Notes: a model not told the origin generated them from the sequence alone. A DNA stretch of 64,000 nt from Malus domestica (GCF_042453785.1 NC_091666.1:18806501-18870500), one strand, 5' to 3'; shown: positions 37,471 through 47,960, numbered from the stretch's first letter. Numbers and translations: made by a program.

Positions 37471-38453
37471 TAAGTAATTAAGTTATAAACTCTCAAAATT
37501 TCCACTCTCTTAGTATTACATGTTGCATTAAAAAGCTTCTAGCTTTGTTAACTTCTACTGTTACTTCTCTGCTTGTCTTCTTTTTTTCAATGAATTTTTA
37601 TTTTGGTTTGTCATAGTGCATGTATGTGTGAGAAATTAAGTCAGAGATTTTTACCTGCATTTTCAGTTTTAGGCCCCTTCATTCTATATTTTGCTGTTCT
37701 GCTTCTGTGTTATATAATCTGGGTTTTCTCAGTAATCCTGTTTGGTTGCTGAGAAAGGGAAGGAAAATAGTTGAACCATGCACGTCACATTTTACAAATA
37801 TTTAATTATCTCGACTTATATTAAAATGTTACATTTTCCTGCATTTTCTTGATCACCAAACAGATCTCACAAAGCCCAAATCCCAGTTAGACTTTTTGTA
37901 CAGACTTTTTGTACTTTCCTGACTGATTAGGTGGAGAATATTCAATGAAAAGATCATGTGTATTAAGCGAGCTTTTTGGATCTCATTAGGGTTGCTTTAT
38001 TTTTTATGCTTAATTACTTCATTTAATTTGTGTTTAACATCCTACTTGTGCACATGCTTGTGCTAAAAAGTTGCTGACTTTGTTGCTTTCCCAATCCAAT
38101 CCATATGACTTGTTTAATTTAATTCCCACTTTTTGTATTTTGCAAGTTAGCAGATTTTAATTGCCAACAATGAGTTTTGGGATTGATTAAATCGTTTTAG
38201 TTTAATCTTTCTGCCAGTGATTAAAATTTTTAGTCCAGTAAAATATGCAGAAGCAGTTAAAACAAGATCTTCTACACTCTGTCAGAGTGTGTTTGCTTAT
38301 TTTTGCGCCATAGATTCTGCCTTTCGAAAAGCTGAGCGTTTTGGTTCCGAAAACTTGATAGTTTACATCTTGGTTTCTTGGCTTTATTCGTACAGTGCTT
38401 GCAATTACACATCTATATCAGTGTCTAAACTTATATTGTTCCTTTCTCTGTAG
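37471..38453 (+). other. Probable 5' UTR intron of the MCTP gene
   Basis: A good donor, CCAC|GTAAGTAATT, follows the leader. A pyrimidine-rich acceptor, TTTCTCTGTAG|GTACC, lies about 30 bp before the ATG. The roughly 980-bp stretch between has no coding content. Placement is inference from splice-site quality. Confidence 0.5.
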
Positions 38454-38485
38454 GTACCTGTAGTTTTTTATTTTGTTCCGTTACC

Positions 38486-41400
38486 ATGATGAACAATCTT
38501 AAGCTCGGGGTAGATGTAGTTGGCGCGCACAATCTTTTGCCTAAAGATGGGCAAGGTTCATCCAATGCTTTTGTGGAGCTTTACTTTGATGGTCAAAGGT
38601 TCCGCACCACTATCAAAGAAAAGGATCTAAACCCCGTTTGGAACGAGAGCTTCTATTTCAACATTTCTGATCCTTCCAACCTGCATTATCTTACACTAGA
38701 GGCCTATGTCTACAATAATGTCAAAGCTACCTACTCCAGGTCCTTCCTTGGAAAGATTAGCCTCACTGGAAACTCATTTGTCCCCTATTCAGATGCTGTT
38801 GTCTTGCATTACCCTTTGGAAAAGCGCGGCATCTTTTCCCGTGTAAGAGGAGAGCTTGGCCTCAAGGTGTATGTTACTGATGACACGTCAATCAGGTCTT
38901 CTACTCCAGTCCCTAATGCCGAATCCCTCGCAAATGCGGATCCAAGTGCAGCTCATGGACACACCGAAGGAGTTCCAAATCCTGTCATGAACGCTTTGCG
39001 AAATGAGAGAGCTGGGACCAGACACAGCTTTCATCATCTTCCTCATCCAAGTCATGACGAACAACATCAGCATCGTGCTTCTTCTGCACCGGATGAGCAT
39101 TATGTGCCCAAGTATGAAGCTGATCAAATGAAACAGGAACAACCGCAGCCTGCAAAGCTGGTTCGCATGCACTCTGCTGCATCATCACAACCGGTTGATT
39201 TTGCACTAAAAGAGACTAGCCCTTACCTTGGAGGTGGAAGAGTTGTTGGTGGCCGTGTTATTCACGGAGACAAGACTGCAAGCACCTATGATCTCGTGGA
39301 ACGCATGTATTTTTTATACGTAAGGGTTGTCAAGGCTCGTGAGCTTCCTGCCATGGATGTCACAGGGAGTCTTGATCCGTATGTTGAAGTCAGAATTGGA
39401 AACTACAGAGGGATTACAAAGCACTTTGAGAAGCAGCAAAATCCTACATGGAATCAGGTTTTTGCCTTCTCAAAGGATCGAATGCAAGCATCTGTATTAG
39501 AAGTTGTGATTAAGGACAAGGATCTAATTAAAGATGATTTTGTGGGGCTTGTAAGATTCGACATCAATGAGGTGCCGATGAGAGTCCCGCCAGATAGTCC
39601 TCTGGCTCCAGAATGGTACCGGCTTGAGGACAAGAAGGGAGAAAAGATTAAGAGTGAACTGATGCTCGCAGTCTGGATTGGAACGCAAGCAGATGAGGCC
39701 TTTTCTGATGCATGGCATTCTGATGCAGCTACTCCTGTTGATAGCACACCAGCTGCCTCCACACTAATACGTTCAAAGGTCTATCATGCACCGAGGTTGT
39801 GGTATGTGCGTGTCAATGTTATCGAGGCACAAGACCTTTTTGCAGCAGAGAAGAATCGCTTTCCGGAATCATATGTCAAGGTACAGCTTGGAAACCAGGT
39901 TTTGAAAACGAAGACACTTCAGGCTCGGAATCTAAACCCACTTTGGAATGAAGATCTTTTGTTTGTTGCTTCTGAACCCTTTGAAGATCATCTTATTATT
40001 TCAGTTGAGGATCGTGTGGGCCCTGGAAGAGATGAAATCATTGGGAGGGTCATATTACCGCTGAATGCTGTAGATAGGCGCGCTGATGATCGTATGATCC
40101 ATTCCCGATGGTTTAATCTGGAAAAGCCAGTTGCTGTTGACATAGATCAGTTGAAAAGGGACAAGTTCTCAAGCCGCCTTCATCTTCGAGTTTGTCTTGA
40201 TGGAGGTTATCATGTTCTTGATGAATCAACTCATTACAGTAGTGATTTACGCCCTACTGCAAAGCAGCTCTGGAGGCCATCAATTGGGGTGCTAGAGCTC
40301 GGAATCTTGAATGCATCAGGGCTTCACCCAATGAAAACACGCAATGAAAAGGGCACATCAGATACTTACTGTGTGGCAAAGTATGGTCATAAATGGGTCC
40401 GGACAAGAACCCTTGTTGATAACCTGAGTCCAAAATACAATGAGCAGTACACTTGGGAAGTATTTGACCCTGCTACAGTTCTTACTGTAGGTGTATTCGA
40501 CAACAGTCAGCTCGGGGATAAGGATTCCCATGGTAACAAGGACCTGAAGATTGGGAAGGTTCGTGTTCGTATCTCAACACTTGAAGCAGGACGTATATAC
40601 ACACACTCTTATCCCCTGCTGGTTCTTCACCCAACTGGTGTTAAGAAGATGGGGGAGCTGCATTTGGCAATTCGGTTTTCATGCACTTCTTTTGTAAACA
40701 TGATGTTCGTATACTCAAAACCACTGCTGCCAAAGATGCATTATGTGAGGCCCTTCAACATTATGCAGCTTGACATGTTACGTCACCAAGCTGTCAACAT
40801 AGTTGCAGCAAGGCTTGGCCGAGCGGAGCCACCACTTAGGAAGGAAGTGGTGGAATACATGTCTGATGTGGACTCGCATCTTTGGAGTATGAGGCGGAGC
40901 AAAGCGAATTTCTTTAGGCTAATGACGGTTTTCTCAGGAGTATTTGCTGTAGGCAAATGGTTTACTGATATATGCATGTGGAAGAATCCTATCACAACAG
41001 TGCTTGTTCATGTTCTCTTCCTTATGCTTGTTTGCTTCCCAGAATTAATTCTGCCCACAGTGTTTCTTTACATGTTTCTGATAGGGATATGGAACTTCCG
41101 CTACAGGCCCAGATATCCTCCCCACATGAACACAAAGATCTCACAAGCCGAGTTAGTGCACCCCGATGAGCTAGATGAGGAGTTCGACACATTCCCAACA
41201 AGCAAGAACCCAGAGCTGGTGAGAATGAGGTATGATCGCCTAAGGAGCGTAGCTGGTAGAATTCAGACTGTTGTTGGTGATGTAGCTACCCAAGGGGAGC
41301 GGTTTCAGGCACTGTTAAGCTGGCGCGATCCACGCGCTTCAGCACTTTTTGTCACATTCTGCCTCATAGCTGCCTTGGTGATGTACGTTACACCGTTCCA

Positions 41401-41521
41401 GGTAGTGGCAGCATTGGCAGGGTTCTTTATGATGAGGCATCCGAGATTTCGCAATAGGCTACCATCCGCACCCATCAATTTCTTCCGCAGGCTGCCTTCG
41501 AGGACCGACAGTATGTTGTAA
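38486..41521 (+). CDS. MCTP7: Multiple C2 and transmembrane domain protein, MCTP7-like
   Basis: A single uninterrupted exon encodes 1011 residues, the same length as Arabidopsis MCTP7, which I recall as close along its whole length. Four C2 domains start near residues 5, 270, 436 and 596 (for example LGVDVVGAHNLLPKDGQGSS, DVTGSLDPYVEVRIG, then LELGILNASGLHPMK). Then comes the plant PRT_C region from about 770, with membrane segments at about 832-867 (VLVHVLFLMLVCFPELILP) and 952-982. A His/Gln-rich linker lies between C2-1 and C2-2. C2-3 reads EKNRFPESYVKV and lacks the usual Asp there, suggesting weak calcium binding. MCTPs tether ER to plasma membrane at plasmodesmata; FTIP and QUIRKY are relatives. 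Two adjacent ATGs open the frame; the first is taken. Confidence 0.95.
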   Translation: MMNNLKLGVDVVGAHNLLPKDGQGSSNAFVELYFDGQRFRTTIKEKDLNPVWNESFYFNISDPSNLHYLTLEAYVYNNVKATYSRSFLGKISLTGNSFVPYSDAVVLHYPLEKRGIFSRVRGELGLKVYVTDDTSIRSSTPVPNAESLANADPSAAHGHTEGVPNPVMNALRNERAGTRHSFHHLPHPSHDEQHQHRASSAPDEHYVPKYEADQMKQEQPQPAKLVRMHSAASSQPVDFALKETSPYLGGGRVVGGRVIHGDKTASTYDLVERMYFLYVRVVKARELPAMDVTGSLDPYVEVRIGNYRGITKHFEKQQNPTWNQVFAFSKDRMQASVLEVVIKDKDLIKDDFVGLVRFDINEVPMRVPPDSPLAPEWYRLEDKKGEKIKSELMLAVWIGTQADEAFSDAWHSDAATPVDSTPAASTLIRSKVYHAPRLWYVRVNVIEAQDLFAAEKNRFPESYVKVQLGNQVLKTKTLQARNLNPLWNEDLLFVASEPFEDHLIISVEDRVGPGRDEIIGRVILPLNAVDRRADDRMIHSRWFNLEKPVAVDIDQLKRDKFSSRLHLRVCLDGGYHVLDESTHYSSDLRPTAKQLWRPSIGVLELGILNASGLHPMKTRNEKGTSDTYCVAKYGHKWVRTRTLVDNLSPKYNEQYTWEVFDPATVLTVGVFDNSQLGDKDSHGNKDLKIGKVRVRISTLEAGRIYTHSYPLLVLHPTGVKKMGELHLAIRFSCTSFVNMMFVYSKPLLPKMHYVRPFNIMQLDMLRHQAVNIVAARLGRAEPPLRKEVVEYMSDVDSHLWSMRRSKANFFRLMTVFSGVFAVGKWFTDICMWKNPITTVLVHVLFLMLVCFPELILPTVFLYMFLIGIWNFRYRPRYPPHMNTKISQAELVHPDELDEEFDTFPTSKNPELVRMRYDRLRSVAGRIQTVVGDVATQGERFQALLSWRDPRASALFVTFCLIAALVMYVTPFQVVAALAGFFMMRHPRFRNRLPSAPINFFRRLPSRTDSML

Positions 41522-41910
41522 AGTAAAGCTCAAATGTTTGTTGCTGCTGGGATCATTTTATTGACTTTAATTGCTGAACATCGAACGTAATGTTTGTTGA
41601 CATTGTTGTTCTTCTTCCTGTTTCTTGCCTCCCTTCCGTCACTAGTGAGATGATGTGGGAACATGAATAAGTAAAATAAAATTTCAAGAAAATTCTTGCA
41701 TTCTCTATTATTTGTCTACTAAACACACTAACGATAATATCATTTTTCGATCGCATTGTAATCACATATTTGAACGTTGTGAATTCAACCTGATCGTTAG
41801 TCCCGCTGTATAAAGGTTTGTGTTCAATAAGAATATCAATTTTTAATCACACTGTAAATCACATCTCTAAATGAGCTGAGTTCAAAGTGATCGTTAATCC
41901 CGCCTTTATG
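41522..41910 (+). other. MCTP 3' UTR and flank
   Basis: No gene is visible. A possible poly-A signal context AATAAGTAAAATAAA occurs near 41665-41680, about 150 bp after the stop. Confidence 0.4.
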
Positions 41911-42673
41911 TGTAGTGCGGAAGCACACCAACGGGAGGAACAGGTATTGCCGATATTCCATCCACTTTAGCCATCCGGGAGAAACCACCGGGAGAAACGG
42001 GTATTGCCAATATTTCTCCCGCTTTACCCACCCGGGAGAAACAGGTATATGGTTTTACTAAAAACCCTCGGCAATTGTGTGTGGTACCATTTCTTATAAA
42101 GGAGATCCACCTTGACCACATGCAATCAAATTCCATATGAGCTCTAATTTCAAAGACACGTCTCACGATCCAAATTCAAATAGAGCTTCACCTTTACTAC
42201 ATGCAACCTAATTCCAAACGAGCTCTCCAACTTCAAAGATCGTGACAGTCACCAATCCACCAAATAAGCTCTCTACCTTCAAAGACACTTCTCACAATCC
42301 AAATTCAAATAGAGCTCCACCTTGATCACGTGCAACCAAATTCCAAATGAGCTCTCCAACTTCAAAGATTGTGACACTCACCAATCCACCGAGCGTTGCT
42401 TGGCTCTGATACCAGTTGTAGCTCTCCAACTTCGAAGATCGTGACAATCATCAATCAACAAAGCCTTGTTGGGCTCTGATACCAATTGTTGTGCAAAAGC
42501 ACACCAATGGGTCCCACATACATGAGTTGGTATAGCCGACATTCCCCCACTTTAACCATCCAAGAGAAACATGTATGAAGTTTCACCAAAAGGCTTCGAC
42601 AATAAGTGTATGATACCATTCCTTATAAAGGACTAGATTCTCATTTCACTAGCTGATGTGGGAATCTCAATCA
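41911..42673 (-). mobile_element. TRIM (terminal-repeat retrotransposon in miniature)
   Basis: On the minus strand the right LTR (42673-42487) runs TGATTGAGATTCCCAC to GCACAACA. It is followed at once by the methionine-tRNA primer site TGGTATCAGAGCC (ending at 42472). A similar site is also seen near 42413-42401. A diverged partner LTR starts at 41911 (TGTAGTGCGGAAGCACACC) and shares the TTATAAAGGA block. Between them are repeated blocks containing GAGCTCTCCAACTTCAAAGA. No coding region exists. The left LTR is rearranged and its inner border unclear. Confidence 0.65.
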
Positions 42674-42881
42674 GTGCCGGCCCTTACATGGTCTAAAATT
42701 TTGATTGCTATATTTTCTTTTATATTTTGATTGTGTATAAATTGATATAAGTCAAAATAAAAAAAAAATAAAAAAAAATAAAAAAATAAAAGAATGAAGC
42801 ATGGTGTGGTGTGGTGTCTATGACTTAAGGATGTGAGCAGAGTTGCACCATAATTTTCTTTTTGATATACATAGATGACTA

Positions 42882-43000
42882 ACTCCGCCTGTGTAAGTTT
42901 ATCTTACATTGCCGGTCCCAAGCCCGGATAAAGGAGGAGGGGGAGGGCGTCAGGTAGTCGACAGCCGGCACTCCTTAGTTACGTCGAATCCTTATGAAAA
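42882..43000 (+). mobile_element. 119-bp retroposon of unknown class
   Basis: It lies between perfect 19-bp repeats TGATATACATAGATGACTA at 42863-42881 and 43001-43019, a size typical of target-primed reverse transcription. It starts ACTCCGCCTG, contains TTGCCGGTCCCAAGCCCGG and AGCCGGCACTCC, and ends CCTTATGAAAA. TGCCGG and CCGGCA can pair to enclose about 65 nt. I see no A and B boxes. The motif looks familiar from many plant genomes, but I cannot name its source RNA. Confidence 0.75.
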
Positions 43001-43019
43001 TGATATACATAGATGACTA

Positions 43020-43631
43020 GATAATTTTCCAATGAAATTAAAATAGTAGATGACCTTTAAATAGTGACAAAAAAATAAACGATTAAATGATATCATATAA
43101 GAAAATGGGGGGCTTTTTAAAGATTATGTCTTCAGACTTTTAAGGATTTTAATTTATTATGACAAAAAATATGAGCTAGTTAACTGGAAGAACCAGAGCC
43201 TTCCCACTCCGCTAGGACGGATTTGTTAGTTATGTTCACGTTTTTAAACAATTAATATACAAAGGTTATTAAAATTTAGGGCGGCCCTGCTCAATTTGGC
43301 TCAAATCTAAGCCAGTTCGATAAGTACGGTACACGTCCTTAAACTTTTTCTTGCTATATAATCGTTGGAATTTAGTCAAATGCAAACCTAAATATTTTAT
43401 TTTAATTAGAAAAAACAATGACAAATACAAAGAATTAAGTACTAGAAAACTAATACTTAACAGTTTGACCAAAACAAAAAAGTACTAGAAAACTAATATT
43501 GCATTCCAACGTGCAACCAAATCAGATTCTACTTCTCAAACGTGCTTCCATGAAAGAACAGGATCCGACCTTCCCCTTGCAAGAACTTAAAACCAGAGGC
43601 GGAGCAAGTGCAAACATCAAGCTTTCTCACA
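43020..43631. other. Upstream region of the GT47 gene
   Basis: AT-rich, no gene. An in-frame open stretch begins before the ATG at 43632, but it has no ATG, so I treat it as 5' UTR. Confidence 0.4.
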
Positions 43632-45365
43632 ATGGTCGGTGTTTCCATGTCGAAACGAAAACCAAAACTCCCCATGCAACCGGCCCCGAAAGAATCCTGT
43701 AGCTGTTTCCTTTTTCTTTTCAAATTTCTCTTTCGAGTCCCGGTTGCATTTTTCATTCTCCTTATCTACCTCTGGTCCTCCTCCGCCACCATTTTCTCCG
43801 GCAACATTGTCCACATTTGTGTTTCCTCCCGGAAGCTCAACGACCATTACTGCCTTTTTGCTGGTAAAACCCAACCCAAGTTTGAAATCCCAATTCCGAT
43901 CGTCAATCATAGTTCCATTTATCTCTACACTCTTGACAAGAGTTTGAACCTACCTCTTCCCTCATCGCCTCCTTTGTACCGCGGAAATGGTTCCACTAGT
44001 CCTCAATCCACTGTCAATGGTGAGAAGGTGAGAGAGACCGCTGAAGTTATCCGAGATGAGTCTGAACCGGTAACTATGAGGAATGGCGAGAACAAAGACG
44101 GAGAAGAGCAGGTTGCGAATGCAAAGAAGGACGTTGAAGAACAGATGCGACTGCACAGATCATGGATTTCGGATAAGAAGCAAGCCGGGTGCGAAGGGAG
44201 GGGAGTATATGTGTATGACTTGCCATCCAAGTTTAATTTTGACTTGATTGGTCAGTGCAGAGACATGGTTCCATGGATGGACTTCTGCAAGTACTTCAAA
44301 AATGAAGCCATGGGAGAACCAATTCCAAAATTCGGAAACGGTTGGTACCAGACACATCAGTACTCATTGGAGCCGATTTTTCATCAGAGGGTTATGAAGC
44401 ATCCTTGCAGGGTTTATAATGAGGATGAAGCCAAGCTTTTCTACATTCCATTTTACGGCGGTTTGGATATTCTGAGATGGCATTTCAAGAATGTCTCCAG
44501 CGACGTGAAAGACACATTGAGTTTGGAGCTCATAACATGGCTTGAGAAACAAAGATCATGGACTAAGAATTCTCGCAAGGATCATGTCATTGTGTTGGGA
44601 AAAATTTCATGGGATTTTCGGAGAAAGGACCGCTCTTGGGGAACCAGATTCTTGGAGATTGATCAAATGAAAAACCCGGTAAAGCTTTTGATTGAGAGGC
44701 AGCCATGGCAGCCAAATGACATAGGAATCCCACACCCAACATCCTTCCATCCCAGCTCAGACGACGACATCATGGCATGGCAATGGAAAATTTTAAGCTC
44801 GCACCGAAAACAGTTAGTGGGCTTTGCTGGTGCAGAAAGGCCTGGTCAAGCTGAGAGCATAAGGTCTATGCTAATCAAACAGTGCAATCCATCCTCCAAA
44901 AATGGAAACCAATGCCGATTTCTTGACTGTGGTTCGGGCGGATGTGATCAGCCAGAGACAGTCATTGACCTCTTCCTAGAGTCTGAATTCTGCCTGCAGC
45001 CCCCAGGGGACAGCCCTACTAGAAAATCACTGTTTGATTCGCTGATAGCGGGCTGCATTCCCGTGCTTTTTGATCCTTTCACAGCGTATTACCAGTACCC
45101 GTGGCATTTGCCGGAGGGTCATGGAAAGTATTCTGTGTTTGTGGATCAAGAGGAAGTGAGGGGAATGAAGGTGAATGTGGTGGAGATGTTGATGAAGATT
45201 TCAAAGGAGAAGAGGGATGATATGAGGAGGTTTATAGTGTATGAATTGTTGCCTGGTTTGGTGTATGGGGATTCAAATGCAAAATTTGAAAAGTTTGAGG
45301 ATGCATTTTCCATCACAATGAGTAATCTCATGGAGAGGGTGACCAAATTGAAATTAAATGTATAA
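43632..45365 (+). CDS. GT47 exostosin-family glycosyltransferase, xyloglucan galactosyltransferase GT19/GT17-like
   Basis: A single exon encodes 577 residues with type II membrane topology: a short basic N-terminus, one hydrophobic anchor (about residues 26-55), a variable stem, then the exostosin domain from about 189 (GRGVYVYDLPSKFNFDLI) to about 540. The GT47 features HPCRVYNEDEAKLFYIPFYG, FAGAERPG and FCLQPPGDSPTRKSLFDSLI are present. The relatives are the MUR3/XLT2 side group, Golgi enzymes that add galactose to xyloglucan side chains. The donor and acceptor here are inferred only from family. The start is the ATG at 43632 in the good context CACAATGG; the next in-frame ATG is at 43647. 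The stretch upstream offers only GTG. Confidence 0.9.
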   Translation: MVGVSMSKRKPKLPMQPAPKESCSCFLFLFKFLFRVPVAFFILLIYLWSSSATIFSGNIVHICVSSRKLNDHYCLFAGKTQPKFEIPIPIVNHSSIYLYTLDKSLNLPLPSSPPLYRGNGSTSPQSTVNGEKVRETAEVIRDESEPVTMRNGENKDGEEQVANAKKDVEEQMRLHRSWISDKKQAGCEGRGVYVYDLPSKFNFDLIGQCRDMVPWMDFCKYFKNEAMGEPIPKFGNGWYQTHQYSLEPIFHQRVMKHPCRVYNEDEAKLFYIPFYGGLDILRWHFKNVSSDVKDTLSLELITWLEKQRSWTKNSRKDHVIVLGKISWDFRRKDRSWGTRFLEIDQMKNPVKLLIERQPWQPNDIGIPHPTSFHPSSDDDIMAWQWKILSSHRKQLVGFAGAERPGQAESIRSMLIKQCNPSSKNGNQCRFLDCGSGGCDQPETVIDLFLESEFCLQPPGDSPTRKSLFDSLIAGCIPVLFDPFTAYYQYPWHLPEGHGKYSVFVDQEEVRGMKVNVVEMLMKISKEKRDDMRRFIVYELLPGLVYGDSNAKFEKFEDAFSITMSNLMERVTKLKLNV

Positions 45366-45372
45366 TTTGAGG

Positions 45373-45460
45373 AGACAACAACAACCAACCCTTATCCCAT
45401 TAAGTGAGATCGGTTATGAATCATAGAATGCCGATGCGCTTTGTTTTGCGCCAAAATTTA
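45373..45460 (+). repeat. Common plant interspersed repeat in the GT47 3' flank
   Basis: CAACAACAACCAACCCTTAT, then CCCATTAAGTGAGATCGG and CGATGCGCTTTGTTTTGCGC, resemble a repeat I know from many plant genomes (usually CCCACTAAGTGGGGTCGGC). It begins within 10 bp of the stop codon, so it probably belongs to the transcript's 3' UTR. I recall it only as a widespread sequence and cannot assign a family. Confidence 0.45.
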
Positions 45461-46261
45461 ATGATTCAAATTTTTTTTTTTGTTCTTTCATTATTTTTGT
45501 CTCACTTTTGAGCTCATAAACAAAGCATTGTGGAGAGGGAAAAGGAATGTTTGAGTCCTACAAAAACAATATGTATTTTTTATTTAACTTGTAATTACTG
45601 TCACATCATTTTATTCTTAATTTTTTTTAAATCAAACTATTGTCGTGCAATGAACCACCACATGATAGTATAGAATTATATAAAAAAAACCCAAATTGCA
45701 AAAGAGAAATTTAACAAAAAAAACACCATCGTTCATTTTATCGTTACAAAACAACCTAATTCTTTAAAAATTGAAAAAAACCAAAAAATAAAAATTAATT
45801 TGGGATTAGATACATACTGTCGTTGTTTCGTAAAACTTGCATTGGAAGTCTTGTTGCAGGTGGAAACATAATACAACCAGTGAGCCTCCATTCACCTACA
45901 AATCTCATATATAGTTATCGCTCAAATTCGTTGTAAATGTGGTGGGTGGGTTTAATCTATAGCAAAAAAATCCCACCAACTTGAACAAACAATTGTTTCA
46001 AGAAAACGAAGCAACTACGTTTAGAAAAGTACATATAATGGAAGAGTTCAAAATTTGAATTGCATAAGCATTTTGATTTAATAGGGTAATTGATGTCACT
46101 AATTGGCGATCAGCATTAAGCTCCTTCTGCAAGACCCAAAACCACACCCTATTCCCCTTTTTTTTTTTTATTTTGTAATGAAGAAAAAGAAATTTATTAA
46201 AGAAAAAAACCTCTACAACAACTGATGCCCAAACAATCAAAGTTTAGGGCATTAAACACTA
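45461..46261. other. AT-rich intergenic DNA
   Basis: No recognisable gene or RNA. Confidence 0.45.
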
Positions 46262-47351
46262 CAGAAGAGAGACAATGATCCCAGAAATGTGGGTTTTCAA
46301 GAGTAAGACCTAGATGAGCTAATCATCCACAACAAAATTTGCTTCTTCGAAAACATGGTTTCATTCGATGTGATTGAACTTTGAGGCTATCCGACGAACA
46401 TCCTCAATAATAGAATTTAGGTTCTAAGAGACATCTCATCTTGCTTGAATTGCACAAATGATTAGCTTTGAATCTCCCTTCACCAGAATGTTTTGAAGCC
46501 CTTTACGTCTAGCAAACCTTAATTCTTCCCTCAAACCTATAGCTTCAGCCACTGAAATAGTTACTCTGTCTAGGTTGAAGGCACCAGCACCAATAACCCG
46601 ACACTCAGAATTAGACCTGTAAACGGGTCGGGTTTATTGGGTTTTGGTCGGGTTGAACCCGACCCGTTAAGTTAACGGGTCATCCGAACCCAACCCGTTA
46701 AGCTAACGGGTCATCCGAACCCGACCCGATAAGCTAACGGATCACCTGTTTCACCCGTTAACACCCGTTAACTCCCATTAACAATTATTATTATTTTTTT
46801 TTTGCATAAAGTTTATTTTTTGTTATTAAGACTTTACTAAAATTACTAAAATATCCTCAACTAACGGGTGCTAACGGGTGTTAACGGGTCTAACGGGTTG
46901 ACCCAAAGTGACCCGTTATTTAACGGGTTGTTAACGGGTTCACCCGTTAACGACCCGACCTGTTAAGCATCCACCCAAATACAAATATTAACGGGTTGGG
47001 TCGGGTCGGGTTAACGGGTTGGGTTCAAAATGCCAGGCCTACTCAGAATTCCTTAACATGAAGGCAGCAACACCTCTCTTCAGAATGAAAGAATCATCAA
47101 AGTTTAACTTTATAGTCCTGATCAAGGAGGTTGCCATCGAATGACCTGCTCAGAAGAAGCATCAACCTTGCAATTTGGTTTCCAATTAACGGTGAAGAAC
47201 AAAGAATCCACACTAGCTGCAATGGCAAGGCAGCGAGTATGGATAGGATTGATGCCCCCAAAACCACCATATTATTTCTTTCATTCCATATTTGCCAACA
47301 ATTGAGAATTGCTTTGCTCAACTCATTGAGATCCTCCTTACAAATGGAAAT
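46262..47351 (-). pseudogene. RNase H-like (reverse-transcriptase-type) fragment, interrupted
   Basis: Read on the minus strand, 47321-47097 gives ILNCWQIWNERNNMVV, then KLNFDDSFILKRGVAAFML. After the inserted hAT MITE it continues with GAGAFNLDRVTISVAEAIGL, a KGDSKLIICAIQAR-like stretch and a final EANFVVDD. This is the C-terminal RNase H-like domain (RVT_3 type) common in plant LINE-derived genes. Frameshifts and the insertion make it a relic. Confidence 0.65.
46612..47041. mobile_element. hAT MITE rich in AACGGGT (430 bp)
   Basis: Ends TAGACCTGTAAACGGGT and, inverted, TAGGCCTGGCATTTTGAACC are flanked by the exact 8-bp duplication CTCAGAAT (46604-46611 and 47042-47049). The body is made of many ACCCGTTAAC/GTTAACGGGT words in both directions. 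It splits the RNase H-like relic. Confidence 0.88.
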
Positions 47352-47960
47352 TCATAAATTTCATTTAGACGGGCCATGGGCCCTCTCCAACGACACCGAT
47401 ACTGTCACCACTTGGCCACCTACTCAATCCGTCGGGTGTGAGGTTTTAATACAAAAGGCTTCGGTGTTAGTTAGAGTGGGGTAATTCTATATAAATGGCT
47501 TGTTCTCAAGCCTTCTACCCGATGTGGGACAAAGGAATTTTAACACTCCCCCGCACGTGAGATCCCATTTTATGGGTCACATGTGGAGTTCCACACATCG
47601 GCAACCAAGTGGAGCCAAGCCGGGCCTCACCCATGCGCGCTGGGCCAATGCACGTGGCATCTCTTGGCCTATGTGGAGCCAAGTCGGGGCTCACCCATTT
47701 GCGCAGGACCAAAGGGGACCCACCCGTTCACGTGGATGTACAGACCCGTCCCTGGCTCTGATACCATCTTAAATTTCAGGTAGACGGGCCATGGGCCCAC
47801 TCCAACAATACCGATACTGTCCCCACTTGGCCACCTAGTCAATTCGTCAGGTGTGAGGTTTTAATACAAAAGGCCTCGGTATTAGTTAGAGTGGGGTAAT
47901 TCTATATAAATGACTTGTTCTCAAGCCTTCTGGCCGATGTGGGACAAAGGAATTCTAACA
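47352..47960 (-). mobile_element. Complete TRIM element (609 bp)
   Basis: Two 194-bp LTRs (47352-47545 and 47767-47960) flank a 221-bp centre. On the minus strand each LTR starts TGTTA(G/A)AATTCC. The primer site TGGTATCAGAGCCA directly adjoins the LTR at 47766. The purine tract GCGGGGGAG directly precedes the other LTR at 47546. The 5-bp duplication GAAAT lies at 47347-47351 and 47961-47965. The centre has no coding capacity. A TATA-like TATATAG occurs in each LTR. Confidence 0.9.

Noticed and set aside
42882..43000. Hammerhead ribozyme of a retrozyme
   Set aside because: The conserved CTGATGA and GAAA core is absent; only a simple GC stem is visible.
43608..43631. Longer 585-residue version of the GT47 protein starting upstream
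   Set aside because: The first codon at 43608 is GTG, not ATG. The ATG at 43632 has a good context, so the extension is leader sequence.
47500..47783. Open frames over the centre of the TRIM
   Set aside because: They overlap the primer-binding site and an LTR and match no protein I know; they come from GC-rich composition.
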